Below, one piece after another: positions 50,831-59,563 of a stretch of 64,000 bases of DNA. The stretch is taken from NCBI RefSeq assembly GCF_000010345.1, contig NC_009663.1, forward strand, positions 1 to 64,000, read 5' to 3'. Positions within the stretch are counted from its first letter, which is position 1, and every line of letters begins with the position of its first letter. The notes below the pieces were generated by a model that did not search any database, was not told the DNA's origin, and saw only the letters and a list, made by a program, of their open reading frames with translations. The translations under genes were made by a program, and so were the position numbers. This DNA is from Sulfurovum sp. NBC37-1 (GTDB lineage: Bacteria > Campylobacterota > Campylobacteria > Campylobacterales > Sulfurovaceae).

Positions 50831-51202
50831 ATGAAAAGAGTAGTTTTTTCTATGCTATTGGCTGGTGTTGGTCTTGTGGCTGCTGAAGCGCCCTACAAAT
50901 CTGGTTTGCTGTTACCACCTCAGGCTGATAAAATTTATGCAAAAGAGTGTGCGCTCTGCCATGGAAAAGATGGTAAGCAGACAAGCTTTACGGGTATAGC
51001 AAGAGCATCCTATGCTCCAATTGCCGGAATGGATACAGCTGTACTGGCCAAAACGCTGAAAGAGTACAGAGGCGGTATAAAAGCAAAAGATTACCAGTTC
51101 CCTAACAAGTACGGCTATGGTGCGGTAATGAAAAGTGCAACAAGAGACCTTTCCTGGGAAGAGATCGATGCTGTTGCCAAATATGTCAACGGTTTAAAGT
51201 AA
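50831..51202 (+). CDS. Mono-heme c-type cytochrome
   Basis: The 123-aa product has a signal peptide (VVFSMLLAGVGLVAAEA), one heme site CALCH near residue 40, and a candidate distal Met in a C-terminal MKSATRDL. The C-terminal WEEIDAVAKYVNGL helix is typical of class I cytochromes. I start at ATG 50831 after AAGGTTGAAA rather than at the upstream TTG. It precedes the flavoprotein gene by 9 bases and could be its electron acceptor, as FccA serves FccB. Confidence 0.85.
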   Translation: MKRVVFSMLLAGVGLVAAEAPYKSGLLLPPQADKIYAKECALCHGKDGKQTSFTGIARASYAPIAGMDTAVLAKTLKEYRGGIKAKDYQFPNKYGYGAVMKSATRDLSWEEIDAVAKYVNGLK

Positions 51203-51211
51203 AGGATAGAT

Positions 51212-52687
51212 ATGGATAATAAGTATATTGAAAAAATGTTATCGAAGATGGATAAAGACTTGTCAGCTCACGGTATGAGCAGAAGAGATGCTATGAAAAT
51301 GGCAGGTCTTTCCGGTGCCGGCCTTTTTATGGGCGGTGCTACAGGTGCGCACGCTGAAGAAGAAAAGAAGATAGAGAAAACTAATGCCAAAGGCAAGATA
51401 GTCATCCTTGGTGGAGGACTTTCAGGTATGAGTACCGCGGCAAGACTGACACTTCACATGGATAACCCTGATATTACAGTGATCGAACCTCAGGAACTCT
51501 CAGTATCATACCAGCCGGGCCAGACACTTGTCGGTGGCGGAATCTGGGATGAAGACGATATTGCCTTTAAAAGAGATGATTTTGTGCCGGACGGTGTAAA
51601 AGTGATCAAGGAGAAAGGTATACTCTTTAATCCTCAAAAGAATCAGCTGACTACAGACAAAGGAACAGTTGTTTCGTACGATTACCTTATCGTTGCAATG
51701 GGTCTGCAGCTTGACTTTGAAAGAATCAGAGGGTTGGAGGAAGCAGGTCGTGCATACTCTGCCGGCGACAATGAGAGACTTCTTAAGGCTCTTGGTGATG
51801 ACGGTATCTGTTCGATCTATACGGCCAAAGGTGCAACCAAAACCTGGGAGCAGATGCAAAAGTACATCGCACAGGCCAAATCCGGCAAAAAGACAAACTT
51901 TGTTTTCACGCATCCCAATACACCGATCAAATGTGGTGGTGCCCCAAAGAAGATCATGTATTTGACCAATGCAAGGCTGAAAGAAGCAGGCGCAAGAGAG
52001 AATGCAGAACTCACATTCTATCCAAACGGTGGAGCAATGTTCGGTGTGCCTGAATATCATGATGCTATCCTCGGACAGTTTAAAAGGGAAAAATTCAAGT
52101 GGCACTACAGACATAACCTTATAGAAGTAGACAAAGAGAAAAAAGAGGCTGTGTTTGATGCTAAATGGCAGGAAAAAGGTCCATGGGACCCTGTTCTGAA
52201 AGATTTCGAGGTTATTCCAAAGCATGAAAAAAGAAGAGTGCCTTATGACTTCCTGCATGTTGTACCACCGCAGATCGCTCCAAGAGAGATCGCGGAATCA
52301 GATCTGGGTTCTGCCAAAGGCTGGGTACCTGTAAACAAAGAGACGCTTCAGCATATCAGATATGAGAATGTATTTGCTATTGGCGATATTGCTCAGGTAC
52401 CGATGGGTAAAACAGGTGGATCCGCAAGAAAGCAATACAAAGTGCTTGTAGATAATCTTATATCAGTTATGAACGGGAAAAAACCCGAAGCCAAGTATGC
52501 AGGTTATACGGTTTGTCCATTGATCACCGATATCGGTACGGTCATGCTTGCGGAATTTGACTGGACAGTAAAACCGACACCTTCATTCCCGCTTGACCCG
52601 ACGGTCGAGAGATGGATGTGGTGGTTGATGAAAATTTATTTACTGAAACCGATGACTATGTATGGAATGCTTTCGGGTAGAGCATAA
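51212..52687 (+). CDS. TAT-exported sulfide:quinone oxidoreductase / FCSD-like flavoprotein
   Basis: The 491-aa product has a twin-arginine signal (HGMSRRDAMKMAGLSGAG, cleavage near residue 47 after AHA), then the FAD Rossmann motif KIVILGGGLSGMSTAARL near 62, the ATG-like YDYLIVAMGLQL near 150, and FAIGDIAQVPMGKTGGSA near 405. Cys occur in TPIKCGGAPKK near 235 and YTVCPLITD near 440, at places equal to the disulfide-active Cys of SQR. It oxidises sulfide to sulfane sulfur, probably giving electrons to quinone or the preceding cytochrome. An SQR with a TAT signal is unusual; the exact subtype is open. Confidence 0.82.
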   Translation: MDNKYIEKMLSKMDKDLSAHGMSRRDAMKMAGLSGAGLFMGGATGAHAEEEKKIEKTNAKGKIVILGGGLSGMSTAARLTLHMDNPDITVIEPQELSVSYQPGQTLVGGGIWDEDDIAFKRDDFVPDGVKVIKEKGILFNPQKNQLTTDKGTVVSYDYLIVAMGLQLDFERIRGLEEAGRAYSAGDNERLLKALGDDGICSIYTAKGATKTWEQMQKYIAQAKSGKKTNFVFTHPNTPIKCGGAPKKIMYLTNARLKEAGARENAELTFYPNGGAMFGVPEYHDAILGQFKREKFKWHYRHNLIEVDKEKKEAVFDAKWQEKGPWDPVLKDFEVIPKHEKRRVPYDFLHVVPPQIAPREIAESDLGSAKGWVPVNKETLQHIRYENVFAIGDIAQVPMGKTGGSARKQYKVLVDNLISVMNGKKPEAKYAGYTVCPLITDIGTVMLAEFDWTVKPTPSFPLDPTVERWMWWLMKIYLLKPMTMYGMLSGRA

Positions 52688-52710
52688 GGTATGGTAGAAG
52701 GATTTTTCGT

Positions 52711-53130
52711 ATGCAATTGAGTTTTGAACTTGTCACGTACGATGATGAACTGGACAGTTTTGAATTGGACGAAAACATTTACCAGATAGAGTTGGATGAT
52801 GAGGCGGCAAAGACCTATGAAGTAGTGAAGTCTTCAGATCTGCTTCTCTACAGCTGGCTGAAAAAATCCGACTTTTTTTTAAAACATATCAAAGAGGAGG
52901 TGTATCAAGATAGTGAGAATAAAAAAATTGCCATTAGCGATATCAACGGTGTGAGCTACAGAAGATTTTATTTTTTTAAAGTCACAAGTGGTGACAGCCA
53001 TTATGAGTATTTTAAAAAACTTTTCAATATTCATGAAGAGTCGGAATGGCAAGACAGAGAAGATGTTGGAGAAGAGATTCTGGAACATTTATCAACAAGA
53101 AGGAAAGAGCTTATTCTTGAGCTGGGTTGA
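52711..53130 (+). CDS. Unknown acidic protein inside the sox cluster
   Basis: The 139-aa product has no signal peptide, no membrane segment and no motif I recognise. It is strongly acidic (many Asp/Glu: YDDELDSFELDENIYQIELDD), with an aromatic segment (GVSYRRFYFFKVTSGDSHYEYFKK) and no Cys, so it would be cytosolic. A chaperone-like helper for a TAT substrate would fit: it lies between two TAT-type precursor genes, and its end overlaps the soxC frame. That is inference. ATG 52711 follows AGAAGGA. It starts 23 bases after the flavoprotein gene. Confidence 0.75.
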   Translation: MQLSFELVTYDDELDSFELDENIYQIELDDEAAKTYEVVKSSDLLLYSWLKKSDFFLKHIKEEVYQDSENKKIAISDINGVSYRRFYFFKVTSGDSHYEYFKKLFNIHEESEWQDREDVGEEILEHLSTRRKELILELG

Positions 53131-53156
53131 TACAATCAAAATATAAAGGAGAAAAA

Positions 53157-54473
53157 TTGAATAAAAAAACAGAAGAAAAAATAGCATCTGTCAGCAGACG
53201 TGATTTTTTTAAGAAAACGGCTTCTGCCGGTGCTGTTGCTGCAACCGCTGTTGCTGCACCAAGCACAGTTTTGGCAAGTGAAGCAAGCACAAAAGACGAT
53301 CCGAATATCGTTCATCATGTGAAGTGGGGTACTACACTTGGAGACGAGTGTAACAAAAACCCTTATGGTGTACCGTCAAAGTATGAGCATAATGTTGTCA
53401 GAAGAACATCAGCGCTAATGTCTTCAGCCGGAGATATGCACGCGGCGATCTCTATGACACCGATCGCTGAACTGAAAGGTATTATTGTTCCAAACGGGTT
53501 ACACTTTACACGTACACACAATGGTGTTGCACATGTAGATCCAAACAAGTGGAGACTGATGATACACGGTCTTGTAGAGAAGCCTATTGTGCTTACACTT
53601 GATCAGCTTAAGAGATATCCAAGCGAAAGCTTTATCTATTTCCTTGAGTGTCCTTCAAACTCCGCCGCCGAGTGGAAAGGGCCTCAGTTCGGTACAGCCC
53701 AGTTTGTCAAAGGAATGATGTCCTGTGCACAGTGGACCGGCGTACGTCTTAAAACGATCCTCGATGAGATCGGGCTCAAGCCTGAAGCGAAGTGGATGCT
53801 TGCTGAAGGTTCCGACGGTTCGGAGATGAGTAGAACACTGCCGGTTGAAAAAGTACTTGATGATGTCATCATCGCTTACGCACAAAATGGTGAGGCACTT
53901 CGTGATGAGCAGGGTTATCCTGTGCGTCTGTTCGCACCGGGCTGGGAAGCCAACCTGTGTGTCAAGTGGTTGAAGAGACTTGAGTTTGGTGACGAGCCAT
54001 GGCATGCAAAAGAGGAGACTTCAAAGTATACAGCGTTGACAGCAAGCGGAAAAGCAATACAGCATTTCTATGCACTTGAGACGAACTCTATCATTACTTC
54101 TCCTGCTCCTGAAAAAGACTGGACAGACCTTAAAAAAGGTGATCTTGTCGAGATTGAAGGTTTGGCATGGAGTGGTTACGGAACCATTAAGGGTGTAGAT
54201 ATCAGCTTTGACGGTGGAAAGAACTGGGTTGAAGCACAGTTAAAAGGTCTGGTCCTTCCAAAATGTTGGACCAGATTCTCATATATGTACAAGTATGAAG
54301 GCAAGCCGTTGTTACTGCAGAGCCGTTCTTACGATGACTCAGGCGATGTTCAGCCGACAGTCAACCAGGAAAAAGGTGTAGTGGGTGTCGAATGTGTTTA
54401 CCACAGGAACGCAATCATCACATGGGCAGTAAATGAAAAAGGGGAGGTAAGCAATGTTCAAGTTAGATCGTAA
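53157..54473 (+). CDS. soxC: Sulfite dehydrogenase molybdopterin subunit SoxC
   Basis: SoxC with SoxD removes electrons from the sulfane sulfur bound to SoxY. The 438-aa product has a TAT signal (ASVSRRDFFKKTASAGAVAAT, then ASEAS), the oxidoreductase molybdopterin domain (NGVAHVDPNKWRLMIHGLVEKP, residues near 120) and Mo-ligand Cys in FLECPSNSAAEW near residue 162, then the Mo-co dimerisation domain with GTIKGVDISFDGGKNWVEA near 345. I start at TTG 53157 with AAAGGAG at 53146-53152. It overlaps soxD by 20 bases. MobA and the MOSC protein in the window fit its cofactor need. Confidence 0.93.
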   Translation: MNKKTEEKIASVSRRDFFKKTASAGAVAATAVAAPSTVLASEASTKDDPNIVHHVKWGTTLGDECNKNPYGVPSKYEHNVVRRTSALMSSAGDMHAAISMTPIAELKGIIVPNGLHFTRTHNGVAHVDPNKWRLMIHGLVEKPIVLTLDQLKRYPSESFIYFLECPSNSAAEWKGPQFGTAQFVKGMMSCAQWTGVRLKTILDEIGLKPEAKWMLAEGSDGSEMSRTLPVEKVLDDVIIAYAQNGEALRDEQGYPVRLFAPGWEANLCVKWLKRLEFGDEPWHAKEETSKYTALTASGKAIQHFYALETNSIITSPAPEKDWTDLKKGDLVEIEGLAWSGYGTIKGVDISFDGGKNWVEAQLKGLVLPKCWTRFSYMYKYEGKPLLLQSRSYDDSGDVQPTVNQEKGVVGVECVYHRNAIITWAVNEKGEVSNVQVRS

Positions 54474-55626
54474 ATTAGTGACCCTCGGTATGACATTGAT
54501 GATGAGCTCAACATTTGCTGTTGCAGCTGCCACTCAATGTATGCCGGGTGTCTATGAATCAAAACCGGGCGCGATCGACGGTGGTGTGATCTATCCGAGA
54601 AAAAACGGTGTTTACACAGCATATAGATACAACACACAGAGTACCAAAGGTATATGGTATGGCCGGACACCTACAGCGAACGAGATCAAAGCATGGGATG
54701 TCGACGCACGACCAGACGGTAAAGGTTTGCCTGAAGGCGAAGGGTCCGTTGAGCTTGGAGATGAACTTTTCGAAGCACAGTGTGCCGTGTGTCACGGTGA
54801 GTTCGGTGGCGGAGGAAAGGGTTACCCTCAATTAACCGGAGGTAATCAGGACAAAGATGAAAACGGTATTGTCAAAACGCTTAAAAACCAGAGAATCAAG
54901 CCGGGTATGGATGCACCAAAAAGAACAGTGGGTACCTACTGGCCATATGCCACTACATTGTTTACATACATCAGGGATGCAATGCCTTATGCACATCCAA
55001 AATCTTTAACAGATGATGAAGTGTATGCGATCACTGCCTATATTCTTGCGCAAAATGAGATAGAGATAGACGGTGAAGAGTTGGATGATGATTATGTTCT
55101 TAACAGAGAGAAACTGATGAAAGTCGTTCTCCCCAACAAAGATGGTTTCTACCCTGAGATCGATGGACCAAAAGGCCCTGCAAATGTCAAAGCATTCTTT
55201 GCTGACCGTGCCAAAAATATCGGTATGGGTAAAAGATGTATGAAAGACTGTAAAGATCCAAGTTCAGGACCTGGTGAAAAAGGACTTCCTCCGAAGGTAA
55301 TGAAGATCAAGTATGAGATGAAAGACGTTGTACCTCCGTACGCTTATGCCAAAGATCTTCCGCCTGAGCCAAAAGGCCAGGGCGCTTCTAAAGGCCAGAA
55401 ACTGTATGAGGCTTCCTGTAAACTTTGCCATGGTACCGATACCATGGGTGCTCCAAAAGTGGGTGATGCAGATGCGTGGAAGAAAGTCATGGAAAAAGGT
55501 ATGGACAAAGTACTTGTGAATGCGATCAAAGGTACAGGAGCCATGCCTCCAAAAGGCGGAAACACAGACCTTAGTGATGCAGACATCAAAGAGATAGTTG
55601 AGTATATGGCGGGTGCAAGTAAATAA
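54454..55626 (+). CDS. soxD: SoxD di-heme cytochrome c subunit of sulfur dehydrogenase
   Basis: SoxD takes electrons from SoxC. The 390-aa product has a signal peptide (LVTLGMTLMMSSTFAVAAA), heme site 1 CAVCHGEFGGGGKGYPQLTGG near residue 110 and heme site 2 CKLCHGTDTMGAPKVGD near 325, with candidate Met ligands in DAMPYAHP and GTGAMPPKGG. The C-terminal domain is a cytochrome c class I fold. ATG 54454 follows GGGGAGG within the end of soxC. A hairpin separates it from soxY. Confidence 0.93.
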   Translation: MFKLDRKLVTLGMTLMMSSTFAVAAATQCMPGVYESKPGAIDGGVIYPRKNGVYTAYRYNTQSTKGIWYGRTPTANEIKAWDVDARPDGKGLPEGEGSVELGDELFEAQCAVCHGEFGGGGKGYPQLTGGNQDKDENGIVKTLKNQRIKPGMDAPKRTVGTYWPYATTLFTYIRDAMPYAHPKSLTDDEVYAITAYILAQNEIEIDGEELDDDYVLNREKLMKVVLPNKDGFYPEIDGPKGPANVKAFFADRAKNIGMGKRCMKDCKDPSSGPGEKGLPPKVMKIKYEMKDVVPPYAYAKDLPPEPKGQGASKGQKLYEASCKLCHGTDTMGAPKVGDADAWKKVMEKGMDKVLVNAIKGTGAMPPKGGNTDLSDADIKEIVEYMAGASK

Positions 55627-55664
55627 GTGAAATTCACATTTACTTCACAATAAAACAATAAAAT

Positions 55665-55694
55665 ATTGCAAATGGAGGAGACTCCTCCTGCAAT
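55665..55694 (+). promoter_or_regulatory. Strong hairpin between soxD and soxY
   Basis: ATTGCA (55665-55670) with TGCAAT (55689-55694) and, inside, GGAGGA (55674-55679) with TCCTCC (55683-55688) form a two-part stem with a 3-base bulge and 3-base loop. No T-run follows. It may set a new mRNA end so that soxYZ is more stable than soxCD. Confidence 0.5.
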
Positions 55695-55719
55695 CCAAAT
55701 TCAAATTAAAGGAAACATA

Positions 55720-56178
55720 ATGGAAAGAAGAAAATTTTTAGGCTTGGGACTTGCGGCAGCAGCAGTAATGTTAACACCAATGGCAAAACTACACGCTATC
55801 AACTTTAGAGAAACTAAACCAAAAGCATGGGAAGCGGCAAAATCAACAGATGCAATCAAAGCACTGTTCGGAGATGCTCCACTGGAAAAAACAGATAAGA
55901 TCAAATTCGTAGCGCCAAAACTGGCAGAGAACGGTGGATCGATTCCTATTACACTTAAAAGTGACCTGGACATTGAAACGATCGCACTTTTCCAAGATGC
56001 AAACCCCAGATCTCTATCAGTGGTATTCTCTGTGCCGGAAGGTCAAAAAGTAGATTACTCATTCAGAATTAAAATGAGACAAACTGCACTGGTTACTATC
56101 GTAGCAAAAACAAGAGATGGTAAACTCTATACGACCGGAAAAGAGATCGATGTATCTATCGGTGGATGTGGTGGTTGA
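55720..56178 (+). CDS. soxY: Sulfur carrier protein SoxY
   Basis: SoxY carries sulfur intermediates on a C-terminal Cys. The 152-aa product has a TAT-like signal (MERRKFLGLGLAAAAVMLTP), an immunoglobulin-like beta domain and the diagnostic C-terminal SIGGCGG with the Cys third from the end. ATG 55720 follows AAAGGAAACATA. soxZ follows after 79 bases. Confidence 0.93.
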   Translation: MERRKFLGLGLAAAAVMLTPMAKLHAINFRETKPKAWEAAKSTDAIKALFGDAPLEKTDKIKFVAPKLAENGGSIPITLKSDLDIETIALFQDANPRSLSVVFSVPEGQKVDYSFRIKMRQTALVTIVAKTRDGKLYTTGKEIDVSIGGCGG

Positions 56179-56257
56179 TTCAACCTCTATCGCAATAGAC
56201 TGAAAAATGAATTGAGTAAAAAAAGATATACATAAAAATTTAAAAAAAGGATACAAA

Positions 56258-56560
56258 ATGGGTAAAATGAAAATTAAAGCAAAAGAGAAAAACGGCGTTG
56301 TTCAAGTAAAAGCAATGTTTAAAAGTCTTATGGCTGACAAAGAAGAGGCTGAGAAAAAGAAAATTGATGTTCAGTACATTAAGCGTATTGTCGGAAAGGT
56401 AAACGGTAAAGTTGTCTTTGAAGCTGACACAAGCGGATTTATGTCAGAGAATCCATTGTTGAAGTTCTCATTTACGGGAGCAAAAAAAGGTGATGAACTG
56501 GAATTTGAAGTTACTGATAACAATGGTAAAACAAAGACAGGTAAGAAGAAAATAAAATAA
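56258..56560 (+). CDS. soxZ: Sulfur carrier partner SoxZ
   Basis: SoxZ pairs with SoxY. The 100-aa product has no signal peptide, as usual (it leaves the cell with SoxY). It is a small beta-sandwich with KVNGKVVFEADTSGFMSENPLLKF and KGDELEFEVTDNNGKTKTGKK typical of SoxZ. ATG 56258 follows AAAAAGGATAC. Nine bases separate it from the next gene. Confidence 0.93.
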   Translation: MGKMKIKAKEKNGVVQVKAMFKSLMADKEEAEKKKIDVQYIKRIVGKVNGKVVFEADTSGFMSENPLLKFSFTGAKKGDELEFEVTDNNGKTKTGKKKIK

Positions 56561-56569
56561 GGGACACTT

Positions 56570-57691
56570 ATGAAAAGTCTATTAGCCATATTAATAATAG
56601 TGGCATTTGCTGCGGCAATACCCTTTATTGGTAATAAAAGTATAAAAGTCGAACACCCGAGCCATCTGGATGCTGATGGTAACTTCATCGTTCATGAGTG
56701 GGTCAAACCACATACGGGTGGCGGTCCTGAATGGGACTACAACCTAAAGCCGGTTCAGATAAGTGACCGTGTATGGTGTTTCTTCGGTGCGCTTGAGATG
56801 CCGACAAAAGACAATGCCGGATATATGTCAAACAGTTGTTATATCAAAGGTGATGACCAGTGGATCACTTGGGATACAGGCCCATCGTATATCTTTGCAA
56901 AACAAGCATATGCACAGATGAAAAAAATCGCTGATATGCCTGTGAAAACAGTTATTATCAGCCATGAGCATGATGATCACTGGTTGGGTAACAACTTCTA
57001 TAAAGAGGTATTCGGTGCTACGATCTATGGTACGCCATTGATCAATGAGGATTATTACGGTCCGAGACATGTTGACGGTAAAGATTATCCTGGTATGCAA
57101 ACCAGAATGATCAAGGCACTCTACCAGAATGCGATCAGAGGTACCGTACTTGCAAAAGTGGATAAAACATTTGAAGAGACTAGCAAATTCACTATTTCAG
57201 GTGTGAATCTTGAGTATGTGAGAGTCGGTTATGCCCACTCAGAAGATGACTGGTTCCTCTATTTGCCGGATGACAAAGTAGTATTGGCTGCCGATGTCGT
57301 TATGAACGGTAGGGTAACTTCGAACAGAGACGGTATCGTTGTCGGACAGATCAATGCGATCAATGCGATCAGAGCCAGAGAGTGGGAACATTTGGTTCCG
57401 GGACATGGATTTGTCACTGACAAATCGGCAGCGGACGAGTCTGTACAATACTTTGCATTACTCAAAGACAGAGTGCTTGCAAAAATGGAAGAGGGTGTCG
57501 TTGCCGACATGATTACCAAAGAGGTAACTTTACCGGAATTCAAAGACAAAGACCTGTACTGGATCCTTAGTCCAGGAAACGTATTTAGATCTTATGAAGA
57601 ACTGGAAATGTTCGACGAAGATGATCTGATCGACTTCAGTGCTGAAAAGAGTGATGGCGGTAACGATCAAGAGAAAGACGAGGAAGCGTAA
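56570..57691 (+). CDS. SoxH-like metallo-beta-lactamase-fold protein
   Basis: The 373-aa product has an N-terminal signal or anchor (SLLAILIIVAFAAAIPFIG) and an MBL fold with HxHxDH in SHEHDDHWLGN near residue 128, a third His in GYAHSEDDW near 225 and GHGFVTDKS near 285. SoxH-type proteins sit in sox clusters but their reaction is unclear; related MBLs act on thiol esters or persulfides. The C-terminus is acidic (DGGNDQEKDEEA). It is in the soxYZ transcript. Confidence 0.85.
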   Translation: MKSLLAILIIVAFAAAIPFIGNKSIKVEHPSHLDADGNFIVHEWVKPHTGGGPEWDYNLKPVQISDRVWCFFGALEMPTKDNAGYMSNSCYIKGDDQWITWDTGPSYIFAKQAYAQMKKIADMPVKTVIISHEHDDHWLGNNFYKEVFGATIYGTPLINEDYYGPRHVDGKDYPGMQTRMIKALYQNAIRGTVLAKVDKTFEETSKFTISGVNLEYVRVGYAHSEDDWFLYLPDDKVVLAADVVMNGRVTSNRDGIVVGQINAINAIRAREWEHLVPGHGFVTDKSAADESVQYFALLKDRVLAKMEEGVVADMITKEVTLPEFKDKDLYWILSPGNVFRSYEELEMFDEDDLIDFSAEKSDGGNDQEKDEEA

Positions 57692-57696
57692 AAGAA

Positions 57697-58137
57697 GTGA
57701 AGTTTAAACGACTTATTTTTATGCTCTTGACTGTTGTTGGCATAGCATTTGCCAATGACATCGATCTTGATCAGATTGTGCATGATGCAAAAAAAACCAA
57801 TAAACATATATTGGTTTTTTTGCACATCACAGGATGTAACTACTGCCTCAAGATGCAAGAGTTCACTTTTGATGATGAAAAGGTAGAAGCAGAGATAAAA
57901 AAAGATTTTATTTTTGTAGATATCAATGTGCGTGATGAAGGCATTGTGTCTTTTGACGGGTTAAAAGTCAGCAAGCTCAAGTTTGCAAAAGAGATAGGTT
58001 ACCCCATGTATCCAAGTTGTCTATTCTTTGATCAGAATGGAGAACTTGTATATGATGAAGTAGGCTACAGGGATGAAGTTAAATTCCTTGATACCTTACA
58101 TTTGGTGAGCACTAAAGCCTACAATGATGTAGAGTAA
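57697..58137 (+). CDS. Periplasmic thioredoxin-like protein (SoxW/SoxS-like)
   Basis: The 146-aa product has a signal peptide (KRLIFMLLTVVGIAFA) and a thioredoxin fold with active site TGCNYCLKM near residue 50 and cis-Pro region GYPMYPSCLFFDQNGE near 105. Such proteins keep SoxY or cytochromes reduced. The start is GTG 57697, five bases after the previous stop. Its stop shares a base with the next start (TAATG). Confidence 0.85.
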   Translation: MKFKRLIFMLLTVVGIAFANDIDLDQIVHDAKKTNKHILVFLHITGCNYCLKMQEFTFDDEKVEAEIKKDFIFVDINVRDEGIVSFDGLKVSKLKFAKEIGYPMYPSCLFFDQNGELVYDEVGYRDEVKFLDTLHLVSTKAYNDVE

Positions 58138-58583
58138 TGAAAGTAAATAAAATGACTAAAGTCGGTATTATTCATGCATTATTTTATTCTTCTGCTGATG
58201 GTCGCAGCGCTGCTGATGAGATGCTGCTGGATACCAAAGGCATCGTGAAAGACAAGCACTACAACCAAAACATACAGAGGTCCGTCCTTCTTACTTCGAT
58301 GCACAGCTATGTACTTGCGGAAAAGTATGATATTGAGCTGCCTCATGGTGTATTGGGTGAAAATATTCTCATGGATTACAATCCGTACCATCTACCGGGC
58401 GGATCAAGACTTCAGATCGGCGATGCTGTTTTGGAGATCAGCCAGCACTGTACACTATGCAAAGGCCTTTCGCAGGTAGATGCAAAATTGCCGAAACTCC
58501 TTAAAAACGACAGAGGCATTTTTGCCAAGGTGACAGAACCCGGAAAGATCAGAACGGGCGATGATGTCTATCTTTTAGATTGA
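58137..58583 (+). CDS. MOSC-domain protein
   Basis: The 148-aa product is a single MOSC domain (beta-strand rich): SVLLTSMHSYVLAEKYDIEL, then GVLGENILMDYNPYHLPGGSRLQIG, and the conserved Cys segment ISQHCTLCKGL near residue 105. MOSC domains bind molybdenum cofactor. In a soxC operon it may handle or modify the cofactor. Coupled by TAATG to the gene before it. Confidence 0.85.
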   Translation: MKVNKMTKVGIIHALFYSSADGRSAADEMLLDTKGIVKDKHYNQNIQRSVLLTSMHSYVLAEKYDIELPHGVLGENILMDYNPYHLPGGSRLQIGDAVLEISQHCTLCKGLSQVDAKLPKLLKNDRGIFAKVTEPGKIRTGDDVYLLD

Positions 58584-58671
58584 TTCTATGCCACAATGCA
58601 ACAGTATGCTTCATGCTGAAAAAGACACATATTTCCCTATAAAATATATAATTGATATGCAAGGAATATAA

Positions 58672-59427
58672 ATGAAAAAAATATTATTCGGTATTGCTAT
58701 TTTGGGCGTTACATTGCTGTGGCCGCATGGTGCGGACTACAATCTTGCGGAAGATGCCAGAAAGAAAGGCAACTACAAGAAAGCTGTGAAATATGCGCTC
58801 AGGCAGCTGAAATCGGATATCGAAACGTATGGGGTGGATGGCAAAGAGAATATTATCAGTTATTCCAAGATAGGATACTACTATGAAAAGATGGGAAAAT
58901 ATGATGAGGCCCTGAAGTACAATCTCAAAGCGCTGGAACTGCAAAAGAAACTCCTGGACGAAGATGACAGGACCGAAGCAACAACCTACAACAACATAGG
59001 CGGTATCTACAGTAAGCAGGGAAAATACAAAGAGGCGATCGATCACTATCTGATGTCGCTTAAAATACAAAAGAAACTTTTTGGAGAGAATTATCGTGCG
59101 TCAGCCATTACCTACAGCAACATAGCCGGGGTCTACCGCAAGCAGGGGAAGTACAGTGAGGCGCTGGAGTATTATAAAAAGGCACTGGAGATACGAAAAG
59201 ATACTGTGGGGGAGGAGCATTATGCTACGGCTTTAACCTACAGTAATATAGGATTGATCTACTTTAAGCTGGGGCAGTATGAAAAAGCATTGAATGAATT
59301 GAATAAAACCTTACAGATACGGGAAAAGATATTTGGGAAAGAACATTCAATAGTGCGAAAAACACAAAGTAATATTGATTATGTTAAAAAAGAAATGATG
59401 AAAAAAAGTAAAAAAGATCATCAATAG
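58672..59427 (+). CDS. Tetratricopeptide-repeat protein
   Basis: The 251-aa product has a signal peptide (ILFGIAILGVTLLWPHGA) and about five TPR units of the kinesin-light-chain type, repeating YNNIGGIYSKQGKYKEAIDHY and YSNIAGVYRKQGKYSEALEYY. It would be a periplasmic scaffold. The partner is unknown. A TATAAAATATATAAT promoter lies just upstream, and the gene stands between the MOSC and double-DUF302 genes. Confidence 0.82.
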   Translation: MKKILFGIAILGVTLLWPHGADYNLAEDARKKGNYKKAVKYALRQLKSDIETYGVDGKENIISYSKIGYYYEKMGKYDEALKYNLKALELQKKLLDEDDRTEATTYNNIGGIYSKQGKYKEAIDHYLMSLKIQKKLFGENYRASAITYSNIAGVYRKQGKYSEALEYYKKALEIRKDTVGEEHYATALTYSNIGLIYFKLGQYEKALNELNKTLQIREKIFGKEHSIVRKTQSNIDYVKKEMMKKSKKDHQ

Positions 59428-59446
59428 TTTTTGAATCAAATTGCAT

Positions 59447-59470
59447 AATGTAACACATTTGGTTTACATT
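59447..59470. promoter_or_regulatory. Inverted repeat upstream of the double-DUF302 gene
   Basis: AATGTAA (59447-59453) and TTACATT (59464-59470) are perfect 7-bp repeats 10 bases apart, about 95 bases before the gene start. The size and spacing suit a dimeric regulator site. Confidence 0.3.
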
Positions 59471-59563
59471 AGCTTATAACACCACATAAAGAATAAAAAA
59501 AGTGATTTATTATGGCTTTTCTGATAAGATAATTGATACAAAATCAACATTAAAGGAAACAAC

